A DNA stretch of 64,000 nucleotides from Radicibacter daui (GCA_030657355.1 CP131056.1:2562501-2626500), one strand, 5' to 3'; positions 36,233 through 46,564 are shown, numbered from the stretch's first letter. The notes: generated by a model not told the origin, from the letters alone. Made by a program: numbers and translations.

Positions 36233-38122
36233 TCAAACATCGCTGCGGGTCAAGCTAACCTGCTCGCGCCGGCAAAGCGTCAGCAGCGTTTCGGGCAGGC
36301 CGACGGGCGGCACTTCGGCGGCCGGATCGGGCACCGCGAAGGCTGCGGTAGCAAGCCAGTTCGTGCCGGCGGCAAGCGTCACCGACAGGCGTGGAAAGAA
36401 GGTGCGCGGGAACCGCAGATTGGTATTTGGCGCTGCCCGCACGATCATCGCCTTGCGGGTGCCGGTCAGATCCACAATGCCGGTGACGGCCGAGAGCGTG
36501 CGCACGAAACCGCGCCCGGCACCGATCTGCATCCAGTCTTCCGGCGTCTGATGGCCATCGCCGGTACGGTCGATGGAAAAACCGCCTTCGGCCACATGCA
36601 GCGGCGTGGTGCTGGTGATGCGGTGCAGGCGCACATGCCAGCCCGGCCCGGCGAAATCGAGCCAGCTGTCGATGGTCAGCATATCGTCCGGCTGCCAGCG
36701 TCCCCAGGCCATGCCGGCATCGATGCCGGCTTCCGTCAGCCGGCTGCGCGACATCCAGGCAAACCCGTCGCGCGAGATGGTAAGGCCGCTGTCAATCGCG
36801 CTCCAGTCCGCGCGGTCCGGCGCGGTGGCATCGCTGGCGACGGAGAAGGCAAAGGCGGAGGAATAAGCAAAGCGGCTGTATTTGGCATCGCAGCCACGAT
36901 GCTCCCAGCCATTCTGCCCGCCTGTCAGCATCACCGCATCCTCGCCGGTGCGCCGGGTGATGAAGCCGCCGGCTTCGGCCAATACCCGCCCACCCGGCAA
37001 GGCTTCCGGTGCTTCTTCCTCCGCATGCCAGAACGGGTGCTCCTGCGGCAATGCCAGCACCAGAAAGCTCTTGAGCGCCCAATAGGGTGAGCCCGGGGCG
37101 TTATAGGCTTCCGACATGATGAGGTTGGGATAGCTGTAGCCGATGGAGAGCACACCATCCCGCTCGGCAATCGGCTGCGTGCCCCACCAGCGCAGGTGCC
37201 GCAGCAACAGGCCCTTGATGCGGCCCCAGGGCAGCACCTCTTCATCCGCAAAGGCGCAGCCGGCCCAGAAGGCGGCCTGCACGAAACGATAGGTCATGGA
37301 GCGGCCGTAGGGAATGGCGGCACCATCATCGGCAAACCAGTGCTGGAAATCGGCCGCAAACAGCCGGGCCCGCTGGCGGTAACGTGCAGCATGGTCGGGG
37401 AACAGGTCGCCCGCGCATTTTGCGACCATCAGCCCGTAAAAATGCATGCCCATGGGGGTGTAATAATCGAGCTGGTACTTGTCGCCGTCGCGGTAATAAC
37501 CGTCCGCGATATAGAAGCTGTCGATGCGCGCCAGCGCCGCCGTCACCGCCTCCAGCGACCAGTCCCGGCCGACATGGCGCAAGGCAAGGTTGGTCAGCAC
37601 CCGGAAGAAGAGCCAGTTGTTATCCGGCATCGGATGGTCATTGATGGTGAGCATCCAGCGCGCGAGGCGTCCCTGCGCCTCGTCCGTCAGCGGCGCCCAG
37701 AGCTGCTCCGGCGCCACCAGCAAGGCCAGCGACAGCCCCGCCATCTCCACCATGCGCTGGTCGAAGGGGCCAACCTCGCCCCAATATTCCGGATGTTCCG
37801 GATCGGTGCCGTTGGCGAGGCCCTCGACAAAGCGGGCCGCATCCTCAAAGGCAAAACCGCCCGCCAGCAGCGGCACGAGGCCCCAGAGCGGGCGCACGAA
37901 ACTCTCCATCTCCGCGGCAGCGCTGCCGTAATGCACCCCGCCCGCCCCCAGCCGGAGTCGGGCATTTCCCTCCGAATACCAGGGCTTCAGCGGCTCATAA
38001 AAAGCCAGCACCGCCCGCGCAAGATCAGCGCGGCTTGCAAGCGGGTTACCGTGGAGCGGATTGCATTCAGCCAGCCGGCGCACCACCGGATCGCGTTCCC
38101 AGGCGGTAAGTTTCGTGGACAT
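36233..38122 (-). CDS. DUF2264 protein, likely glycan-processing enzyme
   Basis: A 629-residue protein of the DUF2264 family, with an N-terminal helical toroid (about 20-400: MPDNNWLFFRVLTNLALRHV, DGYYRDGDKYQLDYYTPMGM) and a C-terminal beta-rich domain (about 410-620). The layout resembles heparinase-like lyases. No signal peptide. ATG 38122 has GGGAGG upstream; earlier in-frame codons have none. DUF2264 genes are frequent in polysaccharide utilisation loci, but the activity is not assigned here. Confidence 0.8.
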   Translation of the reverse strand: MSTKLTAWERDPVVRRLAECNPLHGNPLASRADLARAVLAFYEPLKPWYSEGNARLRLGAGGVHYGSAAAEMESFVRPLWGLVPLLAGGFAFEDAARFVEGLANGTDPEHPEYWGEVGPFDQRMVEMAGLSLALLVAPEQLWAPLTDEAQGRLARWMLTINDHPMPDNNWLFFRVLTNLALRHVGRDWSLEAVTAALARIDSFYIADGYYRDGDKYQLDYYTPMGMHFYGLMVAKCAGDLFPDHAARYRQRARLFAADFQHWFADDGAAIPYGRSMTYRFVQAAFWAGCAFADEEVLPWGRIKGLLLRHLRWWGTQPIAERDGVLSIGYSYPNLIMSEAYNAPGSPYWALKSFLVLALPQEHPFWHAEEEAPEALPGGRVLAEAGGFITRRTGEDAVMLTGGQNGWEHRGCDAKYSRFAYSSAFAFSVASDATAPDRADWSAIDSGLTISRDGFAWMSRSRLTEAGIDAGMAWGRWQPDDMLTIDSWLDFAGPGWHVRLHRITSTTPLHVAEGGFSIDRTGDGHQTPEDWMQIGAGRGFVRTLSAVTGIVDLTGTRKAMIVRAAPNTNLRFPRTFFPRLSVTLAAGTNWLATAAFAVPDPAAEVPPVGLPETLLTLCRREQVSLTRSDV

Positions 38123-38156
38123 TTTTTGCCTCCCAATTTTGCGTGATTTTCTCATC

Positions 38157-38171
38157 GTGCAAAATTTGCAC
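38157..38171 (-). promoter_or_regulatory. Candidate LacI operator palindrome
   Basis: GTGCAAA-A-TTTGCAC is an exact odd palindrome 35-49 bases before the DUF2264 start. Additional TTTGCA-like half-sites lie at 38134-38144 and 38182-38188. LacI-family sites commonly contain TTTGCA-like arms, though they are more often even-length with a central CG. Confidence 0.6.
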
Positions 38172-38252
38172 AACAAGAAAATTTGCAAAAAGAGGCCACA
38201 AGCGAAGAGCCGCCCTATCGATCAGGACGGCCCCAAAACTGTCGAAGGTTTC

Positions 38253-40358
38253 TTAGTCCTCGACCAGCCGCCTGATCCGGTTGGACAGCACGGTCATGTC
38301 GAAGGGCTTGGTGATGACCTGCATGCCGGGATCGAGATGGCCATGGCTCAGCACGGCGTTTTCGGCGTAGCCGGTGGCAAACATCACCTTGATATCGGCC
38401 CGCAGTTCCCGCGCCGCATCGGCGACCTGCCGGCCATTCATGCCCTTGGGCAGGCCGACATCGGTGATCAGCAGATCGATGACCGCATCCGAGCGCAGGA
38501 TCCTGAGCGCTTCCGGCCCGTCGCCGGCTTCCAGCGCCACGAAACCCAGATCCTCCACCGCCTCGACCACCAGCATGCGAACAAGCGGCTCGTCATCGAC
38601 CACGAGCACCGTCTTGCGGCTGGTTACCGGTTCCATGATCTGCGGTTCAGCTTCCGTTTCCATGACCTCAGTAACGTGGTGGCGGGGCAAATAGATGCAG
38701 ACCATCGTACCGCTGCCGACCTCGGAGTAAATCCGCACCTGCCCGCCCGACTGGCGCGCAAAACCATAGATCATCGACAGGCCGAGCCCGGTGCCGAGCC
38801 CGATGGGTTTGGTGGTGAAAAACGGGTCGAAGGCCTTTTCGATCACCTCCGGCGTCATGCCGGAACCGGTATCCGACACGCACATGGAAACATACTGGCC
38901 TGCCGGCAGGTCTCGCGCGGCGGCGCTGCGATCGTCCAGCCAGCGATTGCCGGTCTCGATGGTGATCTTGCCGCCTTCCGGCATTGCGTCGCGGGCATTG
39001 AGGCAGAGATTGAGCAGCGCGTTTTCAAGCTGGTTCTGGTCCACCAGCGTCGACCACAGGCCGCCCTTGGCAACCGTTTCCACCGAAATCTGGGGGCCAA
39101 CCGTGCGCTGGATCAGCTCTTCCATGCTCACCACCAGCCGGTTGACGTCGGTCGGCTTCGGGTCGAGCGTCTGGCGGCGCGAGAAAGCCAGCAGGCGGTG
39201 GGTGAGTGCAGCCGCCCGTTTGGCGGCGCCCTGCGCGCCGATGATGTAGCGCTCCAGCTCGCCCACCCGCCCCTGGCGCATTCGGGTCAGCATCAAATCC
39301 AGCGAGCCGGAAATGCCCGCCAGCAGATTGTTGAAATCATGCGCAAGCCCGCCGGTAAGCTGGCCGACAGCCTCCATCTTCTGCGACTGGCGCAGGGCTT
39401 CTTCCTTGCTCATCAGCTCGGCCGTCTGTTCGGCCACCCGCTGTTCCAGCGTTTCATTGAGTTCGCGCAGCATTTCCGTCACGCGGTCGCGTTCGGCCAG
39501 CACGGCGCGCCGTTCCTCGATATCGATCAGCACGCCGGGAAAACTGGTGGCCGTGCCGTCCGCGCCGGTTTCGACACGGCCGCTGGCCTCCAGCCAGTAA
39601 TATTTGCCATCGGCCCGCCGCGCCCGGTGCTGAAGGGCATAGGCGCCGCCATGGCGGATCGCCTGCTCGACCGCCGATGTCAGCCGCTCGCGATCATCCG
39701 GGTGAACGGCCTCGACGATGCGGTCGAAAGTGAGCCCGGCATTGGCCGTGGCGGGATCGAAGCCAAAAGCGCGCGCAAACCCCTCATCGATACTGAAGCG
39801 GTCATGCGGCAGATCCCAGAACCAGGTGCCGACGATGGCTCCGGCCCCCAGTGCCAGCTGGACACGCTGCATGTTCTCCCAGGCCACCGCCTGGCTCTCC
39901 CGCAGCTCGGCTTCCGCCCGCTTGCGTTCGGTAATGTCGCGAAACAGCACCGAGACCTGGTTCAGGCTGGCGGGCTCTACCCGCGCAGCGGAGACCTCGA
40001 TAAACCGCCCGGCATCGGCAAATTCACGCTCGAAGCGGATGGGGCGGCCGGTATCCAGCACTTCGCGGTAGAGCTTTACCCAGGCATCGCCTTCACTCGG
40101 CGCCACGTCATAGACGGTCTTGCCGACGATATCGGGGATGCCGGTGTGACGCTCATAACCGCTGTTGGCCTCGACATGCACATAGTCGCTGAGCGGTCCG
40201 TGCGGGCCGTCGATGAATTGAATGATGCAAAAGCCGTCGTCAATCGCTTCAAAGAGCGCCCGGTAGCGGGCTTCCTTGTCGGCCGCCCAATCGGCAGTCA
40301 GCGGCTGGCGGCCGGGCGGCGTGGCATCGCCCCCGGTCGAAGAGACCTCGTCCTGCAC
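38253..40358 (-). CDS. PAS-PAS hybrid histidine kinase with receiver domain
   Basis: A 701-residue soluble sensor kinase without membrane spans. Order: PAS/PAC about 30-145, second PAS/PAC about 165-285 (typical RRADGKYYWLEASGRVE), coiled-coil linker 285-330, HisKA with phosphoacceptor His340 (GGLAHDFNNLLAG), HATPase with N box LLNLCLNARDAMPEGG and G boxes VSDTGSGM and LGTGLGLSM, then a receiver domain with phosphoacceptor Asp633 (LLITDVGLP). No response regulator with an output domain is adjacent. Probably a cytoplasmic sensor of redox, light or ligand; signal unknown. It reads leftward and is separated from Nit1C by 227 bases. Confidence 0.88.
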   Translation of the reverse strand: MQDEVSSTGGDATPPGRQPLTADWAADKEARYRALFEAIDDGFCIIQFIDGPHGPLSDYVHVEANSGYERHTGIPDIVGKTVYDVAPSEGDAWVKLYREVLDTGRPIRFEREFADAGRFIEVSAARVEPASLNQVSVLFRDITERKRAEAELRESQAVAWENMQRVQLALGAGAIVGTWFWDLPHDRFSIDEGFARAFGFDPATANAGLTFDRIVEAVHPDDRERLTSAVEQAIRHGGAYALQHRARRADGKYYWLEASGRVETGADGTATSFPGVLIDIEERRAVLAERDRVTEMLRELNETLEQRVAEQTAELMSKEEALRQSQKMEAVGQLTGGLAHDFNNLLAGISGSLDLMLTRMRQGRVGELERYIIGAQGAAKRAAALTHRLLAFSRRQTLDPKPTDVNRLVVSMEELIQRTVGPQISVETVAKGGLWSTLVDQNQLENALLNLCLNARDAMPEGGKITIETGNRWLDDRSAAARDLPAGQYVSMCVSDTGSGMTPEVIEKAFDPFFTTKPIGLGTGLGLSMIYGFARQSGGQVRIYSEVGSGTMVCIYLPRHHVTEVMETEAEPQIMEPVTSRKTVLVVDDEPLVRMLVVEAVEDLGFVALEAGDGPEALRILRSDAVIDLLITDVGLPKGMNGRQVADAARELRADIKVMFATGYAENAVLSHGHLDPGMQVITKPFDMTVLSNRIRRLVED

Positions 40359-40585
40359 GCTATTTCACCTTGCTGCACCGGGGTCACGCGAAGGCCGGAC
40401 AGGCCTGGGGCTTCGTGCTGCCGGGACTATTTCGGGGACGTATTACGGACGCGGATGATGCCCCATCCAGGTCGCCCCGCCAATGGCCGATTGCCCGGGC
40501 ATGCCTCATTGCAGAACGTGGCTCTCGGTTATCAAGCCGGGGGCCGGCAAGTTCATGTACGAAGCGCCAAGGCACATCCGGGCGT

Positions 40586-41854
40586 TCATTCCGCGGCCTT
40601 TGTTGAACCAGCATCGAGGCGCTGCGCGATGATATCGGCCAGATACAGGCTGTCTTCCGCAATACCGAGAAAACGCCCCGAGCCCCAGGTATTCAGCCAG
40701 CCAAGGCCGATAAAATAGATACCCGGCACATCGCAGATCCCGCGTTTGTAAAGCGGTCGGCCCCGGTTATCGAAGACATCGGCCTTGATCCAGGAATAGT
40801 CCGGGCGAAAGCCGATTGACCAGATAACCGACGTGATCCCCAGGGAGGTCGCGTCAATCTGCGTCACCTCTTTTTCCGGTCGCCACAGTTTTACGAAAGG
40901 CGCCTCTTTGGGGGCATCAATGCCCATGCGCTCGATATAGCCGTCGATCTGGCGGCAGATCCCGAGATAGCTCCTGTCCGCATCATCAAGGTTCTGCTCA
41001 AGGTCCGGCAGAAAGGAAATCTGCCCGCCATCCATATCGGACAGCGAGCCATAGAGCCTGACCCCGTCTTCCACTACAAAGCGGCGCAGATCGATCTCTT
41101 TGCCGCCATCCCGGCCAGACATGTAATGGTTGGTCTGGGTGAGCGCCTTGTGCGGGTCGGTATGCTCGGCGATGGTAATCGCATAATGGCCCATGTCGTA
41201 TAGCCAGTCGGTGGCATCACGCCCGCGGTATTTGCGCGGGCTGCGCGGCGCCGGCCCCACCGCCAGATGAACCTCACGCCCCGCCAGAACCAGATCGTCC
41301 ATAATCTGCACTCCGGACTGACCGGTCCCGACCACCAGCGTTGCGCCTTCGGGCAACTGCGAAGGACGCCGGTAGTCGCGCGAATGCATCTGCTCGATAT
41401 CCGGATCAAGCTTTTCGGCATAAGAGGGAACAATCGGGGTGTCGTAACCGCCGGTCGCGATCACCACATGGTCGCAGCGGTAGGCGCCGATGGACGTTTC
41501 CACTTCAAACCCGCCCTGTTCACGCGGGGTTACACTGGTGACATCGACATTCTCCAGCAAGGGCGCCGGGAAGCTGGCGGCAAAACCATCCAGATAGTCT
41601 GTGATCTCATCCTTGAGCATGTATCCGTCAGGGTCGTTCCCCTGATAGGGATAGCCCGGCAGCCGGCACTGCCAGTTGGGGGTGACAAGGCAGAAACTGT
41701 CCCAGCGATTGACACGCCAGGAATGGAATTTGCCATGTCGCTCAAACACAAGATGCTCAATGTTCTTCTGAACGAGATTCCGGCTGACCGACAGGCCAGC
41801 CTGTCCGCCGCCGACAATGATGACCGGCACGTATGACACCCGGGCCTCAGCCAT
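40586..41854 (-). CDS. Nit1C flavoprotein, MSMEG_0569 family
   Basis: A 422-residue FAD/NAD(P)H-dependent oxidoreductase of the MSMEG_0569 family, last gene of the Nit1C operon. The FAD site is GGGQAG at 15-20, the NAD(P) site is GTGQSG at 176-181, and a flavin-monooxygenase-like stretch FHSWRVNRWDSFCLVTPNW spans about 43-61. The C-terminal FAD-binding YFIGLGWLNTWGSGRF is present. It resembles class B monooxygenases and may oxidise an N-containing intermediate. Its start lies 11 bases after the preceding stop. Substrate and product unknown. Confidence 0.85.
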   Translation of the reverse strand: MAEARVSYVPVIIVGGGQAGLSVSRNLVQKNIEHLVFERHGKFHSWRVNRWDSFCLVTPNWQCRLPGYPYQGNDPDGYMLKDEITDYLDGFAASFPAPLLENVDVTSVTPREQGGFEVETSIGAYRCDHVVIATGGYDTPIVPSYAEKLDPDIEQMHSRDYRRPSQLPEGATLVVGTGQSGVQIMDDLVLAGREVHLAVGPAPRSPRKYRGRDATDWLYDMGHYAITIAEHTDPHKALTQTNHYMSGRDGGKEIDLRRFVVEDGVRLYGSLSDMDGGQISFLPDLEQNLDDADRSYLGICRQIDGYIERMGIDAPKEAPFVKLWRPEKEVTQIDATSLGITSVIWSIGFRPDYSWIKADVFDNRGRPLYKRGICDVPGIYFIGLGWLNTWGSGRFLGIAEDSLYLADIIAQRLDAGSTKAAE

Positions 41855-41865
41855 GGGGCTCTCCC

Positions 41866-42153
41866 TTAAATTTTCATCGTGAGACAGGTTACCCGGGGAT
41901 CGTCGTCCCCCTCGTACCGGGAGGCCCGCTGCTCCAGCAGTGCCAGCTGCCCGCGTGCACGGCTGCAGGGATACCCGTATTTCTGCTCGACACGGTCGGA
42001 GGCAGCCTGCAGGGCACTGCGCGCCCGGGCGCGAAACTCCGTGAGCCCGTAGGTCTGCCCCGGATGCAGATGATCGCAGATCACGCTGGAGGGGGAATAA
42101 CAGCGCTCTTCATCGCCATCGGGCCAACGGATGGTGAACCAGACTTCAGGCAT
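41866..42153 (-). CDS. Nit1C small protein, MSMEG_0570 family
   Basis: A 95-residue protein of the MSMEG_0570 'nitrogen starvation response' family. The beta-strand-rich N-terminus PEVWFTIRWPDGDEERCYSP and VICDHLHPGQTYGLTEF are diagnostic, with a helical middle (RARARSALQAASDRVEQKYG). Cys residues at about 18, 26 and 62 may bind metal. Overlaps the AIR-synthase-like gene by 8 bases. Found only in Nit1C clusters; biochemical role unknown. Confidence 0.85.
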   Translation of the reverse strand: MPEVWFTIRWPDGDEERCYSPSSVICDHLHPGQTYGLTEFRARARSALQAASDRVEQKYGYPCSRARGQLALLEQRASRYEGDDDPRVTCLTMKI

Positions 42154-43126
42154 GCATCACCTCCCGGCTTCCCAGGCCAAGATAGGGAGCGGCCCCATGG
42201 TCCCAGAAAAGCGCCGACTGTCCCTGGCTGCGCAACGTCACCTGACTGCCATGAGCGACCGAGCCGATAACAGTGGCGGCAATATCCCGCCCGGCAAAAA
42301 CCTGGCACACGCGGCTCGCAGCAGCCGGCGCCGCGGCGAGCAAAAACCCGAAGCTGGGAAAACTGTGCAGCCAGCGTTGCAGGGGCACTCCGGCAGGCGG
42401 GCAGATATCATCGAGCACCAGCTCGATGCCGACGCCGGAACATTCGGCCAGCATCAGCGCCGTTCCGGCGATGCCGCCCTGGCTGATATCCTTGCCGGCG
42501 CGAACGAGCCCGGCTTCCGCCAATGCCGGCAGGCTGGCCAGATCACCGCGCAGCCTCTGCGCCGGCGCATGGCCGGCGGCAAAAAAATTGTCGAAGTTCC
42601 GGTAGTCCCCGCGATGATCAGCTACAGCGACAAGGCTGTCACCGGGCTGCGCATCGAAGCTTGTGATCAGCGCCTGCGCCCGCCCGAAAATGGAAACAGC
42701 AAGATTAAGCTCCGGCGCTGCAAAATTCGTGTGGCCGCCAACGATGGCAACGCCATAGGCCTCAGCCGCATCACGCAGGCCGGCAAGCAGAGGCCTTGCC
42801 GCCTCCGGATCCGGTGACCAGACCTGATCGACCACCCCCACCGCCCTGCCCCCCATGGCGGCGATATCGGAGAGGTTGACCATGATCCCGCACCACCCGG
42901 CAAACCACGGGTCATCCCTGACAAAGGCCGGAATAAACCCTTCCCCTGCCAGCAGGTCGAAGCCGCCTTCCGGCCGCTCCAGAATGGCCGCATCATCGCC
43001 CGGCCGCCCCATCCGCGCAGGGCCAATTTCCAGCCCGCCAACGGCATCGCCTATGGCTAGCTTGGAGCGGATGGCCGGATGGGCGCGCAAGAAAGACGCC
43101 AGCTGTTCCAGACCGGCCGTGCTCAT
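42146..43126 (-). CDS. Nit1C AIR-synthase-like protein, sll0787 family
   Basis: A 326-residue PurM/ThiL-fold protein. The ATP-binding opening RPGDDAAIL (about 40-48), the glycine-rich MVNLSDIAAMGGRAVGV (about 81) and GGHTNFAAPELNLAVSIFG support a kinase- or cyclo-ligase-like activity. In this family (sll0787) the enzyme is thought to activate a carbonyl or phosphorylate an intermediate; no reaction is proven to my knowledge. Overlaps its neighbours at both ends, by 4 bases and 8 bases, as expected in a tightly coupled operon. Confidence 0.85.
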   Translation of the reverse strand: MSTAGLEQLASFLRAHPAIRSKLAIGDAVGGLEIGPARMGRPGDDAAILERPEGGFDLLAGEGFIPAFVRDDPWFAGWCGIMVNLSDIAAMGGRAVGVVDQVWSPDPEAARPLLAGLRDAAEAYGVAIVGGHTNFAAPELNLAVSIFGRAQALITSFDAQPGDSLVAVADHRGDYRNFDNFFAAGHAPAQRLRGDLASLPALAEAGLVRAGKDISQGGIAGTALMLAECSGVGIELVLDDICPPAGVPLQRWLHSFPSFGFLLAAAPAAASRVCQVFAGRDIAATVIGSVAHGSQVTLRSQGQSALFWDHGAAPYLGLGSREVMHA

Positions 43127-43668
43127 GCCGCGCCCCGCAGGACCTTGTGATACCAGCCGGCGGCCGGGTCCGGCGCCGGTTCATAATAGTCCAGCCGGGC
43201 GGCCATGCGCATGTGGGGCACCCCATGCACGTCCACCTCGCCCAGCACATCCCACCGCATGCGGCGAAAGAGGATGACGTTCTGCGGCTGAACATTGGCC
43301 AGAAAGCGGTGGCAGCCCCGGGCATTGGCGGTACCGACAGCAAGGCGGATCAATTCCGGCCCCAGCCGCCCGACATTGCGGTAGGCCAGATCGACGGCAA
43401 GACGCGAGCCCCACCACACGCCTTTTTCGGCTTCATGAATGCGCACAGTGCCAACGACACCGTCCGCTTCATGCGCACAGGTGCTGAGCGCCACCAGATG
43501 CGTGGCGATCATGTCGATATCGTCGCGGTCGTGGTTCTTGAAGATGCCCTGTTCTTCAACAAATACCCGCCGGCGCAGATCAGAGGCGCCGGCAGCTTCC
43601 CACGGCATGGTTGCCGCGCGGATGAAATAGCCCGGAGAGCGGAAAGGCTGCACGGTACCGCTCATCAT
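43123..43668 (-). CDS. Nit1C GNAT acetyltransferase, MSMEG_0567 family
   Basis: A 181-residue N-acetyltransferase-fold protein of the MSMEG_0567 family. The acyl-CoA-binding region RNVGRLGPELIRLAVGTANA carries the expected glycine turn, preceded by SRLAVDLAYR. RRRVFVEEQGIF is a family-typical start. In some organisms this protein is fused to the sll0787 protein; here the two are separate genes overlapping by 4 bases, as is the radical SAM gene on the other side. Confidence 0.85.
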   Translation of the reverse strand: MMSGTVQPFRSPGYFIRAATMPWEAAGASDLRRRVFVEEQGIFKNHDRDDIDMIATHLVALSTCAHEADGVVGTVRIHEAEKGVWWGSRLAVDLAYRNVGRLGPELIRLAVGTANARGCHRFLANVQPQNVILFRRMRWDVLGEVDVHGVPHMRMAARLDYYEPAPDPAAGWYHKVLRGAA

Positions 43669-44757
43669 GCCACCTTGAATTTTTCGTAGGTGGAGAGTGC
43701 AGAGCAGGCGCCGCAGCGCCCGCAGCCAGCCTTGATTTCCTCCGAACGCATGCCCGCAGCGACGATCATCTCGCCCAGCGGGCGCAGGATGGAGGCCATG
43801 AAAGCGGCGCTGGGGGCAGGATGGCTCTCCAGCGGAGTGCCGGAAATCGGCACAAACGGCACAACGAATGGATAGACCCCGATAGCGCAGAGTTTCTGAG
43901 ATATCTCGAGGATGGCCTCGGCGCTGTCGCCGAGCCCGGCGAGGATATAGGTAGAAACCTGCCCACGCCCGAAGACCTTCACCGCCGCCTCGAACGAGCT
44001 GAAATACTTGCTGAGCGGCACCGATGCCTTGCCGGGCATGATCCGGGCACGGACTTCGGGCGTCACCGCCTCGATATGCATTCCGAGCGTATCGATACCG
44101 GCATCGGCCATACGCTGGTGCCAGGCATCATCGTCCGGCGGCTCGCATTGCCCCTGTATCGGCAGATTGACGGCGGCCTTGATGGCGCGGGCACTTTCAG
44201 CCAGCACGGCGGCACCGCGATCGGAGCCGGGGGGCGTGCCGGTCGTGAGCACCATATGCTCGATGCCATCCAGCTCGACCGCCGCTTTGGCAACTTCTGC
44301 AAGTTGCTCCGGTGTTTTGTGCGCAATTGTCCGCCCGGCCGACAGGCTCTGCCCGATCGCACAGAACTGGCAGGTTTTCTTGCGGCTTTCATAGCGGATA
44401 CAGGTCTGCAGCACCGTCGTTGCCAGCACATTGCGGGAATGCAGGGTGGCAATGTGGCTATAGGGAATACCGTCTGCCGTCTTCAGATCGTAAAAGCGCG
44501 GCCGGCCGGGGAAACGCACCTCAGCCACCTCGGCGCCGTCGCGCAAGACGCGGGAGACACCGGCTGCATCGGGCTCGCCAACCACGAAGGGGCTTTCAAA
44601 GGCCGGGGCGGTATGTACCGGGATCATCACGGTCTTGTCGCCGACGATCACGGCCTTGTGGTCGGAAGGCCCGGCCCCGCCGCGGCGGCTCTCATGCCCC
44701 GCGCGGGGATTGATGAGCCTGACCCCGCGGGTCTGCATTTCGTTAATCAGATCGGAA

Positions 44758-44765
<8 letters not shown>
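43665..44765 (-). CDS. Nit1C radical SAM protein, MSMEG_0568 family
   Basis: A 366-residue radical SAM enzyme. The cluster cysteines are Cys122, Cys132 and Cys135 ([15 protein letters not shown]), a C-x9-C-x2-C pattern instead of the usual C-x3-C-x2-C, as in Elp3. A second cysteine group, GCGRCGAC, lies near the C-terminus and could hold another cluster. SAM-binding TTGTPPG follows at about 198. GTG 44765 has AAAAGGAG upstream and overlaps the nitrilase gene by 8 bases; the longer frame to 44903 lies inside the nitrilase. Reaction unknown. Confidence 0.88.
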
Positions 44766-45765
<1,000 letters not shown>

Positions 45766-45815
45766 CAGGTGAAGTTCCTTCCTATCCGATCAATCCGACA
45801 CAATACCGGCCGCAT

Positions 45816-45846
45816 TGACGGGGGCCGCTTCCGGCGACCCCCGTCA
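45816..45846 (-). other. Intercistronic hairpin within Nit1C operon
   Basis: TGACGGGGG and CCCCCGTCA pair perfectly over 9 bases with a 13-base loop (itself containing CCG...CGG), starting 9 bases downstream of the first gene's stop. No T tract follows. It may stabilise the 5' message or reduce read-through, giving more of the first protein than of the enzymes. Confidence 0.55.
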
Positions 45847-45854
45847 GCCGAGGG

Positions 45855-46337
45855 TCAAACGGTCCAGGTATCGAGGATGACTGCATTGGCCTTCTTGTGG
45901 ATGAGGATGCAATCCAGCACATCCTGCGGTGCAATCGGCGTGATGCCGGGCAGCAGGGACGGCTCACCATGACCGTACAGGGCCTGCAGGGCGAACCGGC
46001 AGGCATAGACCTTGCCCCCCTCGCCCATGAACTTCTTGAGGTTGACCGCGAAGTTCTGATGCCCCGGAAACGCCTCGTCTCCCAGCGTGGGAAATCCGCG
46101 CTGGATACCCAGCGTGACACCGGGGCCATAAAGCAGGATCGACGTTTCATAGCCTTTCCGGTTCAGCCGGATGGCATTGAGAATATTCACGAGACCAATG
46201 GATCCCTCAAAGGCCACCGTATGGAAGGTAACGAGCGCCTTCTCCCCGGCCTCGGCCTTCACGTCCTCAAAAACCTTTTCCTCATAGTTCACAAAAAAGT
46301 CGCCATCCTTATGGGCGGGCTGCGTCACTGCGGGCAT
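45855..46337 (-). CDS. Nit1C first protein, MSMEG_0572/Sll0783 family
   Basis: A 160-residue protein of the Sll0783/MSMEG_0572 nitrogen-starvation-response family, first in the operon. ATG 46337 has AAGGAGAG upstream; the frame opens earlier but without a ribosome-binding site. The fold has a DsrE-like appearance ([20 protein letters not shown], then [16 protein letters not shown]), with one central cysteine. Cyanobacterial homologues are induced by nitrogen starvation. Possible carrier or binding role; not established. Confidence 0.85.
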   Translation of the reverse strand: MPAVTQPAHKDGDFFVNYEEKVFEDVKAEAGEKALVTFHTVAFEGSIGLVNILNAIRLNRKGYETSILLYGPGVTLGIQRGFPTLGDEAFPGHQNFAVNLKKFMGEGGKVYACRFALQALYGHGEPSLLPGITPIAPQDVLDCILIHKKANAVILDTWTV

Positions 46338-46390
46338 GTCACTCTCCTTGCTGTCCACAGTGAATCGGATATGTCGCACCATTTAGCCCG

Positions 46391-46434
46391 TCAAATTACA
46401 GTTCAATATACATACAATAATTCCATCAAATTAC
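46391..46434. promoter_or_regulatory. TCAAATTAC direct repeats in Nit1C promoter region
   Basis: TCAAATTAC occurs at 46391-46399 and again at 46426-46434, 35 bases start to start, in the AT-rich gap between Nit1C and the MocR gene. MocR/GabR-type regulators often bind direct repeats, so this is a candidate site. Confidence 0.45.
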
Positions 46435-46519
46435 CGCCTCATGCCTACGATTTCGGCGAAAAGCGTGCAAAACAGGCATCTAAAGATACAAAAACAGCCA
46501 CTCATCCTGAGATTTATCA

Positions 46520-46564
46520 TGGAATCGGCATCAAAATTGATCCATACATTGCGCTACGATTCCA
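46520..46564. promoter_or_regulatory. Spaced inverted repeat before MocR gene
   Basis: TGGAATCG (46520-46527) and CGATTCCA (46557-46564) are exact inverted copies 29 bases apart, ending 30 bases before the MocR start. ATCAA-AA-TTGAT lies between. Possible autoregulatory site. Confidence 0.35.
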
